In this document: positions 1-12,714 of the stretch, one piece after another | Layout of the letters: the number at the start of each line of letters is the position of its first letter | Numbering within the stretch: the stretch's first letter is position 1 | DNA from: Cephalotus follicularis | Taxonomy: Eukaryota > Streptophyta > Magnoliopsida > Oxalidales > Cephalotaceae | Assembly (NCBI GenBank): GCA_001972305.1 | Contig: BDDD01000379.1 | Location: 62,001-126,000 of the forward strand | Direction of reading: 5' to 3' | Length of the DNA stretch: 64,000 nucleotides | Notes under the pieces: model-generated | Databases searched by the model: none | Told to the model about the DNA's origin: nothing | Seen by the model: only the letters and a program-made list of their open reading frames with translations | Translations under genes and position numbers: made by a program

Positions 1-254
1 CCTTTTATTATATTAAAAAAGGCTTCAAATGACCTTATCTAATATTTTGCACTTTCTAATACAACATGAATAGCTTACTACTCCTTTAACAGCAGCACCA
101 ATGTATACAAATTAGCCACCTGCATCAATTCATGCATAAAGATGGGGTCCAACATGAAGAATATCATGGTTATCTATACACTTCTGAGTGCTGCAACCTA
201 CTCATCATCTTGTTGGTATAAGCTGACCCATTTCCACAAACCTTCAACTAACAC
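1..254 (-). other. PAH 3' untranslated region and downstream flank
   Basis: Sequence after the PAH stop codon (TGA at 255-257 on the minus strand). It is AT-rich with no open reading frame of note, and fits a 3'UTR. I could not place the polyadenylation site. Confidence 0.5.
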
Positions 255-3200
255 TCACTCAATCTCCAGCATCGGCACTCTCCAAAAATTCCATGAGTTA
301 TAATCTTCCTGCACAGATAGTAAAAGATGAGGCTATCTAGATGTCTGAAGAGAAAAACAGTATGTTGGTCATGGTTGCAAAAAAACAAAATCCAGTTTCT
401 TCATTTTTATCTACCACTGGAATCTGTCAACTGGACTTGCTGTAAACTCCTATAGTGTTGATATTAAGGACTAGATCATATTAATGGAGAGGGTTTAAAG
501 AACTATGGACTCAAGAAGGATTACTCCTTTGTGCAACCAGTCCATGAGATCAATTAAAAAAAAGGAAAATCTATTTCCAGATTACATATTCCACTAATAT
601 TTACCTGCTCAACCAATGATGTGGGAGGGAACATGTCATTGACGAGAGTGTGCAAAGATGTATATGACTTGGCATCTATGCGATGACTAATGGCCACCTC
701 ACCCTGTCAATTACAGTAATTTCTCATTAATGGAATCCCATATACAAGATTCGTTTTTCTTTGTAAACTAAGGCACATACCTTGGGGTTAATAATAAAAA
801 TTTTGCCTTTCGGGATCCCAATTTTCCTGTAACTTAGCTCATCAGTGTCTCTATTACCAAAGCCAGCATAGAATGGATTATAATCAGAAGGGAAGAGTTT
901 TCTGATATCCTGCAAAACAAGAACTTTAGAAAATATAAATGACAAATCTGGAAGGAACGTCCCAATTAATTCTACAGAATAAAGTTTTTCTTTTGGTATT
1001 TACCTCTAAGCAAGCAATCTTGAATTCATGAGGTGCTCTTCTTATCACTATCATCAGCCCACAAGTAAACATATAATATGCCAAACAGAGATGAACGAGG
1101 AAAGCGTTAAACGTAGAAACAGAAAGCCAGAATATTAAGCATGTGAGAAAAGAGTGCAGATTGAAAAAGATGTGACAGAAGGATGTGGGGAAAGTAATAC
1201 ATAATGAACCATAATTTCTCATAAAAGATCAATGCTGCAATGAAGGAGGACAAATAGCTTCATTGCCTCCACATGGCAATGATATCAAAGCAGGGTTCTT
1301 GAAATAGCATATCCAAATTTATGGAGAATCTAACTTGTCACATCATCAATGATACATCATAGGCGGTAATATCTCAATAAAAGATCTTAATTACTCTAAC
1401 AAGATTTTACAAATATTGTTCAAAGCTAGCTAGCCTTTTAGCAATTGAAGTAATCTGACTTGTAGAAGAAGCCACACATTTAAACCTTCTCATCTTAGCA
1501 TCATGGGGTAAAGGCTTTACCTGCGCTATACGCAGAAATAACATCGTTCACCTATTATTGTTTTATTACAATAAAATAAATAAATAAAATTAAAGGTATT
1601 CATATGTAAAAATCAAATATTTATGTTTTGTATAATCATAGATAAAAATAATAATAAAAAAAAACAAATACACAAAATATTGAAGTCTCCAACGCGAGTG
1701 CTATATTTTACGCTAAGAATGAAGAATAAGATCAGTTTTATCACAATTAGTTAATCGAAATTTAATCTAATAAATTGATAAAATAACCAACTATTTAAGT
1801 TTGCAATACTTTAGAATATATATATTATTTTAGATATTATATATAGTTTTCAAAAAGTAGTGAATATAACCAAACGATATAATTCAGTTTTTGAAAGTAT
1901 ATAATGTGATAAATCGACCTAGTTTTTGTAATTAAAAACTTATGATGATAAAACAAGGTTGTTTCAGTTAGGAAAATGCATAATATCATGAAATCATGAA
2001 ATCATGAAATTTTATTTATTAAACAAAACGACGCAATTTTAGTTACTGAGAGTTTAAGATGATGTGGCACGCAATAACTTCAATATTCCAAAATATAGCT
2101 CTCCCATTTCTCACTCATTCGTTTTTATATATACTATTAGATAAGTACAAAGAAAAGCCTTTCATATGTGTAATAGCCTTACGAATTCAAATAGTCCCAC
2201 CGAATAGTCACAATATAAGGAATTTTAGAGAGAAAAAATAGTGATCTTTCTATGCTTCTTATCTATTTGGATGATTGCCCTAGTATAACAGAATTCAAAT
2301 TAAATATGACGAACTAAATTGTTAAAATTGTTTGAAGCAACAAGAGAACATTCCACAAAGTAAAAACTCACCTTCACGGAACAATGAGGGAAATAATCCA
2401 TCAGGTGATATAACAATTGGCCCATTGGGTAAAGCCTTTCCATCCTGGGGATATAAATGAGTTATCAAATCAGTATTATGCAAGAGTTATCATGGTAGCT
2501 GCAATCTCAAGACCACAAACCCCACTATAAGGTGAGACCACAAATGCAGAGACGGCGTTAGTAGAGAAACCCCAGAAGGAGACCACTAGGGCTCATAAAT
2601 GATTCAAGTAGCAAGATATGCAACATACAAGTAAAACAGATACAGTTCAGATGACGTTTAAAGAACTAAAAATTTCTATAAATAGATTGCTTGACACAAT
2701 GAATGTCACCATATCCGAAAACCTTCAAACTAAATTTACCAAGCAAGAAAATGCAGCATATTTGTTCTTCTACCTTTGACTTTATATAACTTCAGTCACT
2801 ATAGGCAGACAAGGAACCCTGACCTCGGAATAAGTATATGACTACAATAAACCAGGTCACTAGTGTACCTGTTTCAGGTTGAGTAAAAAATTCCTAGTCA
2901 GATATGCCTGAACAATAGCACGGGCACTTAGAAACAGAAGCTGATATCCATTCTCCTGCAGCAAGCACACAATTCATTATCTTAAGTCATTTTACCAAAT
3001 AAAGCCATTATGTTCAATAAATCTTACCAAACTAAGAAAAAAAAATATGATACTCCAGTTTCTACAATATTATGCAAAAACGAAAAGGATAGTACTTAAA
3101 ACTTTGCTTCAAGAAATTTCAGAGTTCCACAATTTCAACAGTGAAATGTATTAATTACAAATAACGAATAAAAATTTTATTTAAAGGGTAATATTTAGAA

Positions 3201-6200
3201 GGATGAGCATGCACCATCTTCTCATGTTGCCAATTTGTTTTATTAAATTGTATCTGAATTAGGAAAAATATATAACATGAGTACGTGTCTTTTCCTTACA
3301 TTACATCATATCATAGAATCTAGCAACAGATGAAAAAGAGCCAGTTCCTTCACGTTAGAGGGTTAAGAGAAATAAAGTTCACTAAATATATTGAAAAATT
3401 GTGCAGAAAATATAATGGAGTCTAGACAGAAAACAGTCTAGACAGAAAACCACATCAGGATCTAAATTTTAGCAACAAACAAAATTACACAATCAAGTAA
3501 TCAGTCAAAAATAAGGGGAAAGGCAAACCTTGATTGCCGAGAAAAGTCTAGCAACACCAGATTGCGACCAATCCTTTCCAACTAAAGGCATGAACTGACC
3601 TAACACATCGGACCTGAAAGATATATATCAAGGTAATGTAATATTCAAAATAAGAATACTATTAATAAAACGCCCCAAAGTCAAAGAGTTTAGTTAATCA
3701 TGAATCCATGATGTCATTCTTAATTCATTCATTGTTGCTTAACAGCCTATAAAGATCAATATGGAGGATTGGGTTTCTTCACCCTGTAAAGATATTATGT
3801 TGTATTTCCTTCTTTAGACATAGCCTCCACAATGCTTTACACAATGCTCTGTAGGTATCTTGTAAGGAAATTCTATTGTCATTTTCGAAATGTGTAGCAA
3901 TTCTAGAAGTATCACAGTCACGGATGAGTTCACACGGGCCTGTGCATGCATGAATAGCATGTCAGGAACGGGGCTCATAGTATGATAATATCCTGGGAAT
4001 TTAAAAAACAACCAAAAAAGAACAACAACAATCAAACAGCTTATCTTAGACATAAGAACATAAAAAATAATTAAATAATTAAAAAAACTACTTGGAAACA
4101 CAAAATAAGCAACTCTTGTTGAAGCTTCAATTTTTAACAGCAATGAAGGAGCAATAAGAAATACAATGGGTTAGAGAGAGAAGCTCTTCCTTCTCTCTAA
4201 CTTTTCTGCTACCTTAGCCTTCTTCTCTCTCTCTTTTCCCTCGCCTAGCCTACCTTTTAACGTTTCCTTCGTCTTTCCTCTTTTCTACCTTCCTTTAGCC
4301 TCCTTCTCTCTCCTCTTCTCTTGGCGTGCCTCCATGAAACCCGCTCGAGTGCTGCGAAGCTCCCTTCGTCTCCCGGATCTTCCTGCGCCCTCGATGGTGC
4401 CCTCAAGTATCGGTCCTGTTTGTGACAGCCTTAAGGAGGCTGGAGTTTCTAACTCAAGCGCACAGCATGCTTGTGAAAGAAACTCTACCCTTCCTCCCCC
4501 TGTTGTTGAAGAAGGGGAAATGTCCCAAGTGTCCATGGTTCCGGAGACACAAGCTTTTATGGCGGATAGATCTCATATGTCTGGCTCGTCTGCTAAGAAC
4601 GAAAGGAACAGCTCATCTTGGACTGATGGTTTTGTAGCCCGTGTGTGTGCGGCTGTCAAAGAAGTAGAGGAAGTTTCGAGTATGGCTTTGGAGGATGTTG
4701 ACATAGTGATGCCCGTTACAGAAGTCCTTTGTAACCCTAGTGTTGCTATTCTGACCGTTTTGCCTCAAACAGCGGCCTTGGGAAAGGGCAAAGAGGTTGT
4801 GGGGCAGGTCTCCTCAGCTCCAACACCTGGCCTTCCTTCCTCGTCTCCTAGTGATCCTCCGATGAAGACGACATCTTCAAAATCAGCTCAGCCATGGAAA
4901 GACATTTTTGCTCCTTCCAAGGATCCGGACTCATCTTTGAAGTTCCCTCAACCTCTTCTCGTGGATGGCGTCCCGCGGGCGAAGCCCCCTCCAGAAGTGG
5001 CAGTAAAGGGTACAGAGGAGTGGGAGAATTCTATTGTGGCTTTCCTTGTGGGGAAAAAGCTTCTTGGAAACAATGTGAAAGGCTTCCTTGAAAGGAAATG
5101 GAGTCAGGTGGGACATTTCTCCTTTCATGTAGTTGGTAATGGGGTATTATTGGTGAAGTTTGCTAATCGACAAGCTAGAGATTGGGTTCTGGAAAATGGT
5201 CCGTGGGATATTTGGGGCTACCATTTGGCCGTGAGGAAATGGTGCAAAGACATTGTGCTGGCACTGGAGGACTGTAAGTCAATACCGATATGGGTGAAGC
5301 TAACAAGGGTCCCGGTTCAGTATTGGACAAAGCTGGGTCTAAGCTATATTGCAAGTATTCTTGGGAAACCTCTACACATGGATGCGAACACTACAAAAAG
5401 ATATGCTCTATCCTTTGCACGTGTTTGTATTGATATGGAAGCGACTAGCTCCTTCCCAGACAATATAATTCTTGAGCTTGACGATGGTAGTACGACAACT
5501 ATAGGTGTTGAGTATCCATGGCTGCCTACCTCATGTACTCTATGCAAAGTTTTTGATCATTCAAATAAGACATGTCCAAGAGCAGCTAGGAGGGAATGGA
5601 TGCCTAAACCGGTGGTGTTGGCACAGAGAAAGCCGGATGACGTAGAAGGCTGGATTACGGTAAAAAGAAAAGGGAGTAACCAGGAACAGGTTTTGGAGCA
5701 CAACATATCGGATGTGCCTCCGTTAGTTGAAGAAGGTCCGGGGAAGGAAGTTTTGAAGCAGGCTCCCATAACGCCTGTTAAGAAGCCTCCAGGCTTCTTG
5801 GTCCATAACACATTTGAAGTTGTTGGTGACGCTGCTGGTGGGGTGGATGGGACTGAAGATAGTGGGGGAAGGTTAGGTGATTCTGCTAGAGTCATGCTGC
5901 CTGGAGGCCCAAGTGGGCACAAGAAGAAAGGCCGTGAGGGCCAGGGGGTATCAGTGAATCGTTCATCCAAATGAATAGAGTTGCCGCTTGGAATGTGAGG
6001 GGCTTGAATGACTCCTCAAAGCGGTGTGAGATTAGGGCTTTCATTAGCTCCAATAACATTTCCTTGCTTAGCATTTTGGAGTCTAGGGTTAGAGTACATA
6101 ACCTGGACATTGTAGCTAGAAATATCAATAAGAGCTGGTCTTTTGTTTCCAACTGCAGTGTATCTATGTCGGGAAGAATAGTTGTGATGTGGGATTCTTC

Positions 6201-9200
6201 CATTCTGAATTTTGTCCCTATTTATGTAAATGAGCAGGCTATACATGGACAGGTGACTCTTGTTAACAATATGAAAATTTATGTTTCTTTTGTATATGGT
6301 ATGTGCGATAGGAAGGCTAGACTAACTCTTTGGGATGACCTCAGCCATTGTGCTGATTGGTTTAGAAGTAATCCTTGGGCAGTGCTAGGTGACTTTAATG
6401 TGACTAGATATGGTGATGAACACAGCGCTAGTAGAAGGGTGACAAAGGCGATGCACGACTTTAATAGTGCTATTACTAAGGCTGAGTTGGAGGATTTGAG
6501 GGGAGTGGGGTTCCATTTCACTTGGAGCAATATGAGAGTGGGTTCTGAAGCCATATCAAAGAAGCTTGATAGAGCTTTGGGCAATTGGTGATGGTTTAAA
6601 ATGGTAGGGGATTCATACGCCATGTATCATCCTCCTGGGATATCGGATCATTCTCCAATTTCTATTCAAATGAGAGATAGGCAGCCTTACAGAGGTAGAC
6701 CCTTTAAGTTCCTAAACTTCTTGACTGAAAATGGCAGATTTCTGGTTATTGTTAAGCAGGTTTGGGATATGGCCTTCTCTGGTTCCCCTCTGGTTGTCAT
6801 TCACAAAAAACTCAAGTGCCTTAAAGGGCATTTGCGGGGGCTTGGCACTAGACCGGATTCCAAAGTTCAGGATCTAAGATCTTCTCTTCACTCGGTTCAG
6901 CAAGTTTTGAAGAGTGGGGTTTCTGATCCAAATGTGGTAGCCAAAGAAAAAGAGCTAAGGAAAGAGGTCGGGCAGACAGCAAGAATGGAAGAAGCTTTCT
7001 TCAAGCAAAAATCAAGAATTCAATGGTTGAAAGAAGGGGACTCTAACACTGCCTACTTCCATGGAATGGTTAAGGTTCGGCAGTCGAAGAACCACTTTGT
7101 GAGAATTAGAGATGACACTGGGAGTTGGGTGGAGAGTGAGGATGGTATTGCTCAAGTGGCTGTAAATTACTTTACTAATATCATTGGGTCCTCTGATCAA
7201 GAAGTTGGCTCCTACAACCTATATGAGTATGATAAGCGGATCACAAGGGAGCAAGTGAGGTCCCTGGGCAACCCTATTTCTAGACAGGAAGTGAAAAACG
7301 AAATGTGGTCTCTAAATCCTAGCAAAGCTCCTGGACCGGATGGTAATAATGGGAGCTTCTATAGGGCAGCTTGGAGCCTGGTGGGAGAAGAGTGCATTGA
7401 TGCTATTCTAGACTTCTTTGCTACTGGTTATATGCCACAGTGTCTTAATGCTACAATTCTAACTCTTATTCCAAAAGTTAAAAATTGTTGGATATATTGG
7501 TGCATTAGCATAAAGCTAATTCAGTATTTCATGCGGAAAGAAATTTAAAAGAGGAAAAGGAATTAGAAAATTGCATAGAACAAATAATTTGAGAAAAAGA
7601 ATGAGAGAATTGGAGGGATGAAAAAATGTTAATGGAGAAAAAACTCTTACTTCCTTATGAATTACCTTACAAAGAGCACATATTTATAGTACAAGGAAAA
7701 CATTAAAATAAGAGCTTGTCCTCCAAGACCTTATTCATCCTGCTCAATCAGCTTTTATCAAGGGCAGGAACATAAAGGATAATATCCTTTTAGCACAAGA
7801 GATTCTCAAAGGCTACCATTCTAATAGAGGCGCTGCTAGATGTGCAATCAAAGTAGATATACATAAAGCTTATGATACCATGGATTGGGAATTTGTCCTG
7901 GCAATGTTGAAGAAGGTTGGCTGTCCAAGGAACTTTGGCACTTGGATCCGGCAATGTCTTACTAATCCTATGTTCTCGGTGGTAATAAATGGAGCTTTAC
8001 ATGGTTTTTTCCCTGGTAAACGGGGGCTAAGACAACGAGATCCCCTCTCCCCATACCTATTTGCCTTAGGAATGGATTTCCTTTCTCAGCTCCTACATCC
8101 TGATGGCAGTGGCGGGATGTTCAAGTACCACTCCAAATGCCAAGAGTTGAGCATCACTCACCTCTGTTATGCTAATGACCTCCTCCTTCTTTTGGCAGCC
8201 AATCTCGAGTCTGTGAGTTGCCTTATGGATGGGTTGGAAAGCTTCAAAAAAGTGTCAGGGCTAATGGTGAGCACTCACAAGAGTATGATCTTCTTTTGCA
8301 ATACTAATGCAAGAACAAAGGCTGCCATTCTCCAAAGGGTCTTGTTTAGGGAAGGAACTCTGCCTGTGACTTACCTTGGGATGCCACTGATAACAAAGAG
8401 ACTCTCAAGAACTGACTGCGCTCCCCTGGTTGAGCGCCTCATGGCTAGAGCTAGTAGCTGGATTAGCACAGCCCTATCCTTAGCTGGTCGCCTCCAGCTC
8501 GTTAAGGCCACCTTAGTGAGCATGCAGTTTTACTGGTGTAGTGCTTTCCTTCTTCCTTCGTCTATTGCAAAGGAGTGTGATCGTATCCTTAGGAAGTTCC
8601 TTTGGGGTGGGCAAGGCCAGGGTAAGGTCAAGTGGACTGAGGTGTGCAAGCCTATGGCGGAAGGGGGGCTTGGAATCAAGGATTTTAAGACTTGGAATAG
8701 AGCCTTGTTTCTCAAACAGGTTTGGGATATTGTGATAAACCAATCTCTTTGGGCTAGATGGTGCCATGTTTATCTCATAAAACAGGCCAACTTTTGGTGT
8801 TTGCCGTCTAATGGCTTACATTCTTGGTCTTGGAGACAAATCCTCCTCCTTAGGCCGCTAGCCAAGGAGCATCTTATATATAAAAGTGGGAGGGGTGATA
8901 AGTTTTCTCTTTGGTTCGACCCTTGGATGCATGGGGAATCAGTACATACACTATATGGGCATAGTGTTATCCATGACTCACTTTTGGGCAGGCTGGCGCT
9001 TGTCAAGGAGGTGATTAAGGAGGGAATGTGGGATTGGCCGGCTTTTTCTTCGGACCTTGTAGATATCCAGCTTACAGTACAGGATATTCCCATCTCCTTT
9101 ACCTTGGACAGCATCTACTGGGTTGATTTAGGATGCTCTTTCTCCACTAAACTCGCTTGCCAGAGCATTCGGGATAGGTCTGCAGAGGTTGGTTGGCACA

Positions 9201-12200
9201 GGTTGGTATGGCACCCGGCTAGGATTCCGAAGCATGCGTTCTGCTTGTGGTTGGCGATGAGGAGAGCCCATAGAACCAGAGATGAGTTGCTAGCTTGGGG
9301 AGTGATTAACTCTGCCTCTTGTGTCTTCAACTGTGGTGAGGTGGAGTCCTTGGAACACCTTTTCTTCCACTGCCCCTTCTCTCATTATATCTGGAGGGCT
9401 GTTTTATCCATGTGTAATATCCTAAGGCCGATATCTCAATGGAGTGATGAAGTGCAATGGATGCTTGTTCATGCTAGAGGCCACAAGTTCCCGGCGCTGG
9501 TGAGGAAACTTGCCTTTGCTGCCTCTGTATACCATATATGGCTGGAAAGAAACAGAAGATGCTTCAAGAATGAATTTATGCATGCCCAAGAGATTATTGA
9601 CAGGATAAAACATGATGTGGCTTCAAAGTTGTGGTTGGGTCGAAAGACACAGAGGTGTGAGTGGCATCACAGCCTATGTGAGAACTGGGGTATTCCTCTG
9701 GGAGAGAAGACTTAAGGTTTGGACGCTGGGTGTGGTGGGGGTTGTCGGCTTAATGCCGCTTGTTGTGAGATGGATCCTTGTAGCTAAGGTTACTCTGCCT
9801 TTTACCACTTGGATAGAGTTTTTTCTCTAGTCTAGTTCTTTGTTTTTAGTTTCCCCTACAAGGTTAACAAGGGGCTCTAGCATGCTTGGCTTTTTGTACA
9901 CAACATGCTAGTTTTTGTAACTCTCTTTACTCTGTTTATAATACTAAACCAGTTCCAAAAAAAAAGGAGCAATAAGACTACACCATTGAACATATGTATC
10001 ATGATATCTATATAACCTAGCCTCCCTTAATGCAGACAACTTAATGCAATGTGGATAAACTAAATTCCATCGGAAGCATTTGGATGTTATAAATAGGTTT
10101 ATAGTTGATGAGCTTAATTACAGTTATCAACTAAATAAAGCGAAAAAAAAGTTGAACAGGGTTGAAAACCATAAAGTAATAGCATATCACCAACTTCAAG
10201 CAAGTTAAAGTAATTCTGCATTTTGGAATTCCAATTCTGATAAAGATTTAGAACTCTTACTTGGTAATCGTTCCATCAACATCTGAAATTACAATGCGAG
10301 CGTTCCACTTCCACAAGTAAATATGAGCATCAACCTGTCAAAGATGAACATTACTTAACAGTTGTAAATCGAAAAATAGAACTCTTATCGTCATATCAGA
10401 AGATATATTCTAGATCCTTGGCATACCTCTTGTGTTCCTAGAACCCTGGTAGAGAAACTGAAAGTGACCATATTTTGTCCTTCTTTCAAATTCAAAGATG
10501 CTATCTGCTCATTAGTGGGAACATTTGTCCTAATAAATTGCTTGTGAGGAGACTCAATACTGCCACTGGATGCTGTGGTTAATTCTAATAGTGAATTCTG
10601 CATACAAGATTCAGAATCAACAAATACCTCCTCAGTTGATGAATTACTGCTAGTGTGCTCGAGTGTTTTCACCCTTCTAAATGGAATAGGCCAGAGCCTC
10701 CACCTGCGTCCAGAGGGACTGGAAGTGACTCCAGAAGTATCATCCCTAGGCTTTAATGTGTCATCATACTCCACAGGTACTGCCTCCTTGGGCTCAACAG
10801 GTAAATCTAACCCAAAAGCAGCCTTTCCAAGAACAAGAGGAGCAGCTTTTTCCCATGTCAAGTAACTCTCTTTATATCTGACAATAAGGTTTTCATTCTT
10901 AATTATTGATGCTGCAGAACTATTATATTCCTCTGCCGATATACGGTGAGCATTAAAGACCTCAGCAGCAGCAGCTAGACCCATGCCTTCGTGAAGTTCA
11001 TTCCGACAGAATGAGATCTCAAAGTCTACAAGTGAAAATCAAAGAAGAAATATAACTTTACAAGAACCAGGCAACATAAAGAGAATCAAAGGATAAAAAA
11101 ACGGAAAGGGGTCCTTACTTATGCTTGAATGAGTTTGTATCACTTCACTGGAAATATCTATTTGAGGTTCCACTATCTGGGTTATACTGCTATCATCAAG
11201 GGGCACAGGTCCTTTCATACTACTTCCCATCTCTCCAATTGCAGCTGATGTGCTAAGCTGTTCATCCTTCCATTCTGGATCACTACCAATTGAATGAACT
11301 GCTACACTGTCGGAACCCAACACATTATTATCAATTGATTCAGCTTCAACCTGCATGTTTGGAGACCCGTTGTTGCTAGGAGAATCAGAACCGATAACTG
11401 ATACATTGTTAGATCCTCTCTTTTCTGTGCCCAACATATTTTTATCACTTGGTTCCACTTTAACCTGCAAGTCTGGAGACTCATTGTTGTCAGAAGAATC
11501 GAAACTACAAGAAGGTAATAAACTGTCACAGTTTCTTAACTCAACAGTAACCCTCTCCTCAGTTTCATCTACTTCTGGATGATCATGAGATCTCTCCGGT
11601 GAATCTTGAAGCTCCACTGACAACCCCAGTTTTTCGATATTGGCATCTCCAATATGTTTAGCCAATTCTGTTAGCTCCAAACAACTCTTAAAAACATCTT
11701 CCCTCTTAATAATGGTAGATGCATCATCAGCATCACAATGCATGTTTAGATCTGCTTCCTCGTTAGCAATGTTCTTGGGTTTTTCAGTTATAGAATCATG
11801 TTCTCCATCTCCTTCACAGACTTCCTGATGACTCCCAGAAGCATTATCACCATCATTCATGCTGCAAACATTGTCAGATGCCACATTGGCCGCACATGAA
11901 TTCAGCTTGCGAATATAATCAGCAGCCCATGCATTATCACCTGAGCTGAACTCCTCGTTTCCTTCAACAAATTCAGTTCCTTCACCTGGTCCCAAATGAA
12001 ACTGAGGGGTGCTCAATTGCACATTCTCAGTATCCTGTTCTGATACCGAGATGGGAGCTGTCAGTACATGGCCATCCACACTAACCAAAACCACCTCTGA
12101 ATTCAAATTCTGTTGTACCCCTAAATTCTCACAGTCTAAACTCTCATATCGGCCAGACCCATATTCCGATAATTCAACCGAACCATCCAGAGAAGATTGC

Positions 12201-12700
12201 TCATCTTGAAAATCATAAAACCTCCGATCACTCTCGGATTCTGCCCTCTCGAGTCGGTCTGCAAGTGATGGAACACATTCATCTCGCAATCGAAGCACCC
12301 CAGTATCCGAAACACTATGTTCAAGTCTACAAACCCCAATATTGGTATCACTACCAGCAATACCAACGTCCGCACAAGTATCAGAATTCCTTAGAGTCCT
12401 GTTAGCCTCACTTTCTTTACCTGACTCGACCTCCCGTATAAAATATGCTTCACCAGAATTATCAAGATACATGTGAAAATTAGCTTCGATGCCATTGACA
12501 GCTATGCGTACAACCTTCTCAGCCCCTTTAAGGACACCCTGAAATTTACCGAAACGAACATACCAAGGGGTGCTTCGGAAAGTCCCATCTTGCTGTTTAA
12601 CTACAATGACATCAACAGCACCACCGAAGGGGTGAAAAGGGGTGGCAACTGAGTACACGCCTTGCGAAATTAGGCTCCCAACTTTTCCAACCACATTCAT
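255..12700 (-). CDS. PAH: Phosphatidate phosphatase PAH (plant lipin), 10 coding exons, 941 aa
   Basis: Mg2+-dependent phosphatidate phosphatase, which makes diacylglycerol from phosphatidate; plant PAH1/PAH2 act in galactolipid and phospholipid balance at the ER. I placed the coding exons by GT-AG sites and lipin homology, in transcription order: 12700-11119, 11025-10427, 10334-10261, 3613-3529, 2955-2869, 2444-2372, 1047-1004, 909-781, 703-605 and 308-255. They sum to 2826 nt, a clean 942 codons with stop. The N-LIP domain opens at [17 protein letters not shown] and covers about the first 100 residues. Next comes a long acidic, low-complexity middle. The C-LIP (LNS2, HAD-like) domain follows, with the catalytic DVDGT (Asp745, Asp747, Thr749) in the third exon and the [11 protein letters not shown] block in the eighth. 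Length matches Arabidopsis PAH1/PAH2 (about 900-925 aa). The intron between 10261 and 3613 is 6.6 kb because it holds a LINE. PAH1 versus PAH2 is not assigned. Confidence 0.93.
4334..5974 (+). CDS. LINE ORF1, DUF4283 / zinc-knuckle RNA-binding protein, 546 aa
   Basis: ORF1 protein of the L1 element, expected to bind the element RNA in a ribonucleoprotein particle. The first ~220 residues are Ser/Pro-rich and low complexity. A DUF4283 domain follows at about residues 225-330 (recognisable stretches [13 protein letters not shown] and [20 protein letters not shown]). A CCHC zinc knuckle starts [15 protein letters not shown] near residue 400 and fits Cx2Cx4Hx4C. A basic C-terminal tail ends the protein. 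The frame is open throughout. Its TGA stop (5972-5974) overlaps the ORF2 ATG (5971-5973) as ATGA, which would suit termination-reinitiation. The start ATG at 4334 is the first long-frame ATG after the CT-rich leader. Confidence 0.85.
   Translation: MKPARVLRSSLRLPDLPAPSMVPSSIGPVCDSLKEAGVSNSSAQHACERNSTLPPPVVEEGEMSQVSMVPETQAFMADRSHMSGSSAKNERNSSSWTDGFVARVCAAVKEVEEVSSMALEDVDIVMPVTEVLCNPSVAILTVLPQTAALGKGKEVVGQVSSAPTPGLPSSSPSDPPMKTTSSKSAQPWKDIFAPSKDPDSSLKFPQPLLVDGVPRAKPPPEVAVKGTEEWENSIVAFLVGKKLLGNNVKGFLERKWSQVGHFSFHVVGNGVLLVKFANRQARDWVLENGPWDIWGYHLAVRKWCKDIVLALEDCKSIPIWVKLTRVPVQYWTKLGLSYIASILGKPLHMDANTTKRYALSFARVCIDMEATSSFPDNIILELDDGSTTTIGVEYPWLPTSCTLCKVFDHSNKTCPRAARREWMPKPVVLAQRKPDDVEGWITVKRKGSNQEQVLEHNISDVPPLVEEGPGKEVLKQAPITPVKKPPGFLVHNTFEVVGDAAGGVDGTEDSGGRLGDSARVMLPGGPSGHKKKGREGQGVSVNRSSK
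5971..9715 (+). pseudogene. LINE ORF2 (endonuclease, reverse transcriptase, zf-RVT), broken
   Basis: Endonuclease/reverse transcriptase that drives target-primed reverse transcription. The APE-type endonuclease starts WNVRGLN at 5989 and carries [13 protein letters not shown] and GISDHSPI. An in-frame TGA (6589-6591, context TGG TGA TGG) splits it; the frame stays open after it to about 7485. A foreign patch of about 235 bp (7486-7722) then replaces roughly 30 codons of the RT fingers, before [10 protein letters not shown] resumes. The RT palm begins [12 protein letters not shown] (about 7850-7890). The catalytic box reads YAND where YADD/FADD is usual, so the first catalytic Asp is Asn. The C-terminus has a zf-RVT domain ([16 protein letters not shown]-like block near 9230, then a Cys/His cluster near 9320-9380). 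It is not expected to be active. Confidence 0.9.
7486..7722. other. Foreign AT-rich patch inside LINE ORF2, LTR-like
   Basis: LINE homology stops after LIPKVKN and resumes at [10 protein letters not shown]. The DNA between is AT-rich, does not code for RT, starts with TGTTGGATAT, and holds TATAAATA on the minus strand near 7680, as in many plant LTRs. Its family is not identified. It replaces, rather than merely interrupts, about 100 bp of the LINE. Confidence 0.5.
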
Positions 12701-12714
12701 TTAGTTATAATCAC

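Larger units (their letters stand above)
4160..9963 (+). mobile_element. L1-type LINE inserted in a PAH intron
   Basis: Plant L1 non-LTR retrotransposon, nearly full length at about 5.8 kb. It has a 5' leader, ORF1 (4334-5974), ORF2 (5971 to 9715, interrupted), a 3'UTR and a short A tail at 9957-9965. The 14-bp target duplication AAGGAGCAATAAGA lies at 4146-4159 and again at 9964-9977, so both ends are well fixed. It is antisense to PAH, within the intron between the exon carrying the DxDxT motif and the next one. The perfect target duplication suggests a fairly young insertion, but ORF2 is no longer intact: it has one in-frame nonsense codon, one internal replacement and an altered RT active site. 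Confidence 0.95.
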
